Assembly: GCA_029937545.1 (NCBI GenBank)
Contig: JAPYPR010000001.1
Coordinates: 7,876 to 71,875 of the forward strand
From: Erythrobacter sp.
GTDB taxonomy: Bacteria > Pseudomonadota > Alphaproteobacteria > Sphingomonadales > Sphingomonadaceae
Reading direction: 5' to 3'
DNA: 64,000 nucleotides
The notes under the pieces are model-generated. The model was not told the DNA's origin and searched no databases. It worked only from the letters and a program-made list of their open reading frames with translations. How positions within the stretch are numbered: position 1 is the first letter of the stretch; each line of letters opens with the position of its first letter. This document shows positions 59,664 through 64,000 of the stretch, in pieces. A program made the position numbers and the translations under genes.

Positions 59664-59701
59664 AAACCCCCGTGCCAATGCCCCCGGCGCGGGGGTTTTT
59701 T
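59664..59701 (+). terminator. Strong intrinsic terminator after lolA
   Basis: A 13-bp stem with one wobble pair (AAACCCCCG, then TGCC, 59664-59676, with 59686-59698), 9-base loop, followed by six T (59696-59701). A-rich sequence upstream could support termination from the other side too. Confidence 0.85.
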
Positions 59702-59772
59702 GTGTTTGGTGGGGGTCGGGGCTTCGATACCGATTCCTTGTCTCGTGCGCCTTCGACATCCGTCGAAGGCTT

Positions 59773-59855
59773 GCGGCACCGGCCCACTCCCCCACCCGAC
59801 CACCCATAAAATACCGTGCCGGGGGTGGTCGGGTGGGGGACTGGGCCGGTGCCGC
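59773..59855. repeat. Large palindromic repeat, copy 2
   Basis: Arms 59773-59805 and 59823-59855 match at 32 of 33 positions, with a 17-base loop. The sequence is nearly identical in the core to copy 1 (58421-58499), with CCCACTCCCCCACCCGACC here. Copies 1 and 2 bracket rpmG-lolA. It has no terminator tail. It looks like a dispersed palindromic (REP-like) element; no REP transposase is nearby. Confidence 0.88.
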
Positions 59856-59938
59856 TAAGGAAACGCGGATGCGCTTTCCGCATCAAACAAACAACCTCCC
59901 GCTGGCCTTGTCCGGTTAGACGCCATAAGGACGCCCCC

Positions 59939-60726
<788 letters not shown>

Positions 60727-60730
<4 letters not shown>

Positions 60731-61788
60731 GCGAAGCGAGCGCCTCCCGCCGCGCGGCGCAGGCGGTCGACGCGCTGCGCCACGGCTGGCCGTTGGCGAT
60801 TGCCGGCGCGCCGGTGCTGCAACCGGTGGAGACAGCGTTCGGCGATGTCACCGGTGAGGCCATGCTGCTGTCGGCGACCCGCGCGTCGACGCTCAAGCTG
60901 GCCAACCAGATCGAGGCCGCCGTGCCACGCCAGCCTGTGCTGATGCGCGCTGCCGAGACCTTTGACCTCGGTGCCGCGCTGGCGGTGGCGGACCCTGCGC
61001 TCGACTTACAGCAACCGCTCAAGGGGCCCTTCAAGGCGCTGCCGCTGGCGTGGGAAGACCAAGCGCGCGCGGCGCTGGAGCTGGCGCGTTTGGCAGGCGT
61101 GCTGCCCGCCTTCCTCGTCGATCCGCAGGGCGCGGCAGAGCCGGTATCGCTCGAGGTGGAGGATGTCGCCGCCTTTGCCGACGCCGCACGCCTCCAGATC
61201 GCGACCCGCGCCAGACTGCCGGTCGCTGCCGCCGAAGACGCGCAGATCGTGGCCTTCCGGAGCCCAGACGATACGCGCGAGCATGTGGCGCTGGTGATCG
61301 GCACGGCCAGCACGGACCGCCCGCCACTGGTCCGCCTGCACTCCGAATGCCTCACCGGCGACATCCTCGGCAGTTTGAAATGCGATTGCGGCCCGCAGCT
61401 CGACGCCGCGCTCCATGCGATGGCGCGCGAAACGGAAGCTGGCGGATGGGGCGTGCTGCTCTACATGCGGCAGGAGGGGCGCGGTATCGGCCTCGTCAAC
61501 AAGCTGCGCGCCTATCGCCTGCAGGATCAGGGCTTCGACACGGTGGACGCGAACACGCGGCTCGGCCTGCCCGACGAAGCGCGCGATTTCCCGACCGCTG
61601 CGCGGATGCTCTACCTGCTGGGGGTCGACGCGATCCGGCTGATGACCAACAATCCCGCCAAGGTCGAAGCCTTGGAACGCGAAGGAGTGACGGTGAGCGA
61701 ACGCGTGCCCCACAGCCTGCCCGACAATCCGCATAATGCGCACTACCTCGCCACCAAGCGCGACCGCGCGGGGCATTTGCTGCCATGA
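60727..61788 (+). CDS. ribA: GTP cyclohydrolase II, probable CTG start
   Basis: Opens GTP to the first committed riboflavin precursor. The C-terminal half of the ~353-residue protein has the zinc cysteines in HSECLTGDILGSLKCDCGPQLDAAL, the RQEGRGIGL arginine/glutamate pair and ending LATKRDRAGHLLP. The N-terminal ~150 residues are of sphingomonad type and unannotated. No ATG, GTG or TTG lies at the proper start; the frame instead begins at a CTG (60727) that overlaps the xthA stop as CTGA, with a GGAG ribosome site 8 bases earlier. This is the best-placed start. Confidence 0.88.
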
Positions 61789-62285
61789 GCGCGATTACGA
61801 TCCGGCCCGAACAGGCAGGCGACGTAGAGGCGATTCGCGAACTTACGGAAGCCGCCTTTCGCAATGCGCCGCATTCCGATGGCTCCGAACCGGGAATCGT
61901 CGATGCGCTGCGCCGCGATGGCGACCTTACGCTTTCGCTCGTTGCCGAGACCGCCGAGCGCCTTGTCGGCCATGTGGCTCTTTCACCGGTGACGATTTCG
62001 GACGGTTCCCACGACTGGTACGGTCTCGGCCCGATCAGCGTGCTGCCCGAGCGCCAGGGCGAAGGCATCGGCTTCCGCCTGATGAAGCGCGCGATTGCCG
62101 ACATCCGTGCCATGGGCGCGCGCGGCATCGTCCTGCTCGGCGATCCGGCCTATTACGTTCGCTTCGGCTTCGAGCATGATTCGGAGCTTCGGTATCCGGG
62201 GCTGCCAGCGGAATATTTCCAGCGCCTCGTGCTCGAAGGCGATGCGCCGAGCGGTACAGTAAGCTACGCGCCCGCCTTCGGCTGA
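61785..62285 (+). CDS. GNAT family N-acetyltransferase
   Basis: A 166-residue GNAT fold. Acetyl-CoA binding is seen in VLPERQGEGIGFRLMKRAI (motif A, Q/R-x-x-G-x-G/A), with GHVALSPVTI before and the YYVRFGFEH block (motif B) after. Substrate unknown. The ATG overlaps the ribA stop as ATGA, so xthA-ribA-GNAT form one coupled set. Its 3' end overlaps the convergent psd gene by 22 bases. Confidence 0.87.
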   Translation: MSAITIRPEQAGDVEAIRELTEAAFRNAPHSDGSEPGIVDALRRDGDLTLSLVAETAERLVGHVALSPVTISDGSHDWYGLGPISVLPERQGEGIGFRLMKRAIADIRAMGARGIVLLGDPAYYVRFGFEHDSELRYPGLPAEYFQRLVLEGDAPSGTVSYAPAFG

Positions 62286-63124
62286 ACCCTGCGCCCCAGC
62301 GCTTCGCCCATGCGCAAGGTGCTGCCGGCTTCGAAACCGTCGAGCCATTCGACCTGGTCCGGTTCGAACAGCAGCACGACAGTCGAGCCGAGGAAAAAGC
62401 GGCCCATTTCCGCGCCTGCGTCCAATGCCACATCGCGCGCCGCAAAATCCTCATGCACCAGCTTCGGCGCATGCGCCTCGACCCGGCCCGACCAGACGGT
62501 CTCGATCCCGGCGACGATCATCGCGCCGACCATGACACTGGCAAAGCGCCCGACCGGTCCATCGAACAGGCAGGCCAGCCGCTCGTTGCGCGCGAAGAGG
62601 CCATCGACATTCTCCGCCGTCACCTGGTTCACGCTGAACAAGTCGCCTGGCACATAGGTGGTCGACTGCAGCGCTCCGGCGGCGGGCATGTGGACGCGGT
62701 GATAGTCGCGCGGGCTGAGATAGATCGTCGCGAAACTGCCGCCTTCGAAGCGCTCGGTCACTGCCGCATCGCCGCCCAGCAATTGCCGCGCGGTGAAGGC
62801 GCGCCCCTTGGCCTGGAAAATGTCGCCGCGCTCGATCGTGCCGATCTGGCTGACCGCGCCATCGGCGGGCGAGAGCACGAACTCGTCCGCATCGGCCAGC
62901 GGGCGCGCGCCGGGCTTCAGCTCGCGGGTGAAGAAGTCGTTGAAGCTGACGAATTCGTCCACGCTCCGCGCAGCCTGCGACATGTCGATATCGTAGGTGG
63001 CGATGAAGCGACGGATCAGCCGGTCCTTCAGCCACGGCGTCTCGCTCGAAGCGAACTTGCCCGCAAGGCGCGATACGGCGTGATGCGGCAGGGCGTGCTG
63101 GAGGAGAATGAAAGGGGAGGACAT
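62264..63124 (-). CDS. psd: Phosphatidylserine decarboxylase
   Basis: Pyruvoyl-dependent enzyme that makes phosphatidylethanolamine. The 286 residues have the SFNDFFTRELKPGARPL block, DGAVSQIGTIERGDIFQAKG and the SPRDYHRVHMPAAG motif. The self-cleavage site appears as FFLGSTVVLLFE near residue 245, whose Ser becomes the pyruvoyl group. Size matches the E. coli class (322) somewhat shortened. It is convergent with the GNAT gene, and a zinc-finger gene follows upstream on the same strand. Confidence 0.94.
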   Translation of the reverse strand: MSSPFILLQHALPHHAVSRLAGKFASSETPWLKDRLIRRFIATYDIDMSQAARSVDEFVSFNDFFTRELKPGARPLADADEFVLSPADGAVSQIGTIERGDIFQAKGRAFTARQLLGGDAAVTERFEGGSFATIYLSPRDYHRVHMPAAGALQSTTYVPGDLFSVNQVTAENVDGLFARNERLACLFDGPVGRFASVMVGAMIVAGIETVWSGRVEAHAPKLVHEDFAARDVALDAGAEMGRFFLGSTVVLLFEPDQVEWLDGFEAGSTLRMGEALGRRVQPKAGA

Positions 63125-63150
63125 AGAGTGGCCTTGGCGCGCCGCGCAGG

Positions 63151-63414
63151 TCAGCGCAACTGGCTATCCTTGCTGCCGCGGCGATTGATACCGGACTGGC
63201 GCAGCGCCCCGTCGCGGCGGGACTGGCATTCGACACAGGTGCGCACGCCCGGCAGGGCCGCGCGGCGCTTTTCGGGGATGTCTTCCCCGCATTCGTCGCA
63301 ATATTCGGCGCTCTCGCCCCTCGGCATGCGCGAGCGGGCGGCGCTGACCGCGTCGCTCACCGTGTCGTCGATCTGGTCCTGAACGGCGCCATCGCGCGCC
63401 CATCCGCCTGCCAT
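63151..63414 (-). CDS. DksA/TraR family C4 zinc-finger protein
   Basis: An 87-residue protein with the DksA/TraR zinc motif: C-x2-C (YCDECGEDIPEKRRA), spacer, C-x2-C (TCVECQSRRDGAL), preceded by an acidic helix (DQIDDTVSDAVSAARSRMP). It is the short, coiled-coil-poor TraR-like form rather than full DksA, so it may bind the RNA polymerase secondary channel or act elsewhere. Start is ATG 63414. It lies upstream of psd on the same strand with a 26-base gap. Confidence 0.88.
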   Translation of the reverse strand: MAGGWARDGAVQDQIDDTVSDAVSAARSRMPRGESAEYCDECGEDIPEKRRAALPGVRTCVECQSRRDGALRQSGINRRGSKDSQLR

Positions 63415-63476
63415 GCGGCAATCTCCTTCACCGGCCCAACGGATCGGGCCGCGCAAGGTTTCGCCAGTGTAGCAGC

Positions 63477-64000
63477 TTAGCGGCGCTCGTAGCGCTTGAG
63501 ACCGGTGCCCAGCGTATTGCCGCGAATTAGGATGTCGTGCCCCGTCCAGTCGGCGACGAAGGCGGGATTGCGGCCGAGACCCGGCGCAAGGCGGGCATTG
63601 TTGCCCTCGATCACCAGCCCGTCGGCGCTGTATTGCGCGCCTTCGGCCCCCACGGCGATCAGCGCAGACCAGTTTTCCTTGTCTGCGCCTTGTACGAACC
63701 AGTTGTCGCGGATTTCGCCCCCGCCGCCATTGGGCAGGTCGATCATGTAATTGGTGGCGCGGCCCTTGGAATCGTCGAAGCTGTTGTCGACCACCACATT
63801 CCGTCCGGCGCGGGACTTGTAATAATGGCCGCCGCGCCCTTGCTCGAAGCGCGACCGGGTAACCGTGACGCTGCCGTAGTCGCCGGCATAGATCGAATGC
63901 GCGCACCCTGCCGAATGCTCGCAAGTGCCGAGGCGGGTGAAGGTCGACTTGTCGATCACCATCTCGCTATCGACACCGTTGACGGTGAGGATGCCTTGCT
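63477..64000 (-). CDS. Right-handed beta-helix protein, partial
   Basis: A gene that runs off the window end, so only its C-terminal ~174 residues are seen. Repeated turns rich in Asn, Gly and short hydrophobics (SSVTVTRSRFEQGRGGHYYKSRAGRNVVVDNSFDDSKGRATNYMIDLPNGGGGEIRDNWF..., GLVIEGNNARLAPGLGRNP, DILIRGNTLGTG) fit a parallel beta-helix, as in polysaccharide lyases and pectate lyase-like proteins. The N-terminus and any signal peptide are outside the window. Function is unassigned. Confidence 0.8.
   Translation of the reverse strand, partial: QGILTVNGVDSEMVIDKSTFTRLGTCEHSAGCAHSIYAGDYGSVTVTRSRFEQGRGGHYYKSRAGRNVVVDNSFDDSKGRATNYMIDLPNGGGGEIRDNWFVQGADKENWSALIAVGAEGAQYSADGLVIEGNNARLAPGLGRNPAFVADWTGHDILIRGNTLGTGLKRYERR

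Larger units (their letters stand above)
59490..59938. other. Intergenic region lolA-xthA
   Basis: A 449-base gap. It contains the lolA terminator (59664-59701) and palindromic repeat copy 2 (59773-59855). The first 170 bases have no clear gene: there is a TTGACC at 59610, but its -10 position is poor, and a short 5-bp hairpin at 59643-59657 (AGCGT/ACGCT). A small RNA ending at the terminator is possible but unsupported. Confidence 0.5.

Noticed and set aside
59610-59701. Small RNA ending at the lolA terminator
   Set aside because: TTGACC at 59610 has no acceptable -10 box at normal spacing; the hairpin is explained as the lolA terminator.

Overview
The window is about 64 kb of compact, GC-rich alphaproteobacterial chromosome. 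Gene content points to Sphingomonadales, probably an Erythrobacteraceae-like marine or fresh-water heterotroph: an UrcA-family protein, a fused PabB-PabC, RibA beside ExoIII, a DUF853 ATPase, HWE kinases and a full leucine-degradation pair. This assignment is inferred from gene content; there is no rRNA or other taxonomic marker in the window. I see no rRNA, tRNA, CRISPR array, phage block or insertion sequence.

Layout. 1-9.7 kb: secreted hypotheticals, NadB, an orphan ABC ATPase, a CHCC zinc-finger protein, TldD, a DUF924 protein, two HhH-GPD DNA glycosylases around an NRAMP-like transporter, and a CHRD lipoprotein. 9.7-19.5 kb: GuaA, UrcA-family protein, acyl-AMP ligase, ZIP-like transporter, serine dehydratase, GyrB and an AI-2E permease. 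19.5-20.5 kb: a decayed WcaI-type glycosyltransferase pseudogene. 20.5-27 kb: TetR regulator, two membrane-lipid-type genes, and the leucine genes mccB and ivd, which are separated by a low-GC NYN-nuclease gene. 27-33.9 kb: HWE kinase, a glycine-betaine-type ABC cassette with a permease fused to its binding protein, then lgt-midA-DUF2147. 34-42 kb: acyl-CoA synthetase-GlnD, divergent YggS and ThiE-like genes, FtsK. 42-50.7 kb: DUF389 protein, alanine dehydrogenase, thioesterase-oligopeptidase B, aminopeptidase P, and a glyoxalase-like/cupin pair behind a LexA-type box. 50.9-53.8 kb: an EF-hand secreted protein with an OmpR/histidine-kinase pair. 53.8-64 kb: DUF853 ATPase, PabBC-RluA-ArfB, L33, LolA, ExoIII-RibA-GNAT, Psd, a DksA/TraR zinc-finger protein and a partial beta-helix protein.

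Most genes are housekeeping and ordinary. Many neighbours are joined by exact four-base stop/start overlaps (ATGA, GTGA, TTGA and one likely CTGA), so translational coupling is common. The points most worth a second look are two copies of a large palindromic repeat flanking rpmG-lolA, the palindromic TATA element between yggS and the thiE-like gene, the alphaproteobacterial LexA-like box at 49844-49858, the 10-bp tandem repeat upstream of the EF-hand/two-component cluster, several non-canonical start codons (CTG for ribA, possibly ATT for ptrB, none visible for the second glycosylase), the NYN gene inserted between ivd and mccB, and the wcaI pseudogene. I found no clear new multi-gene system.
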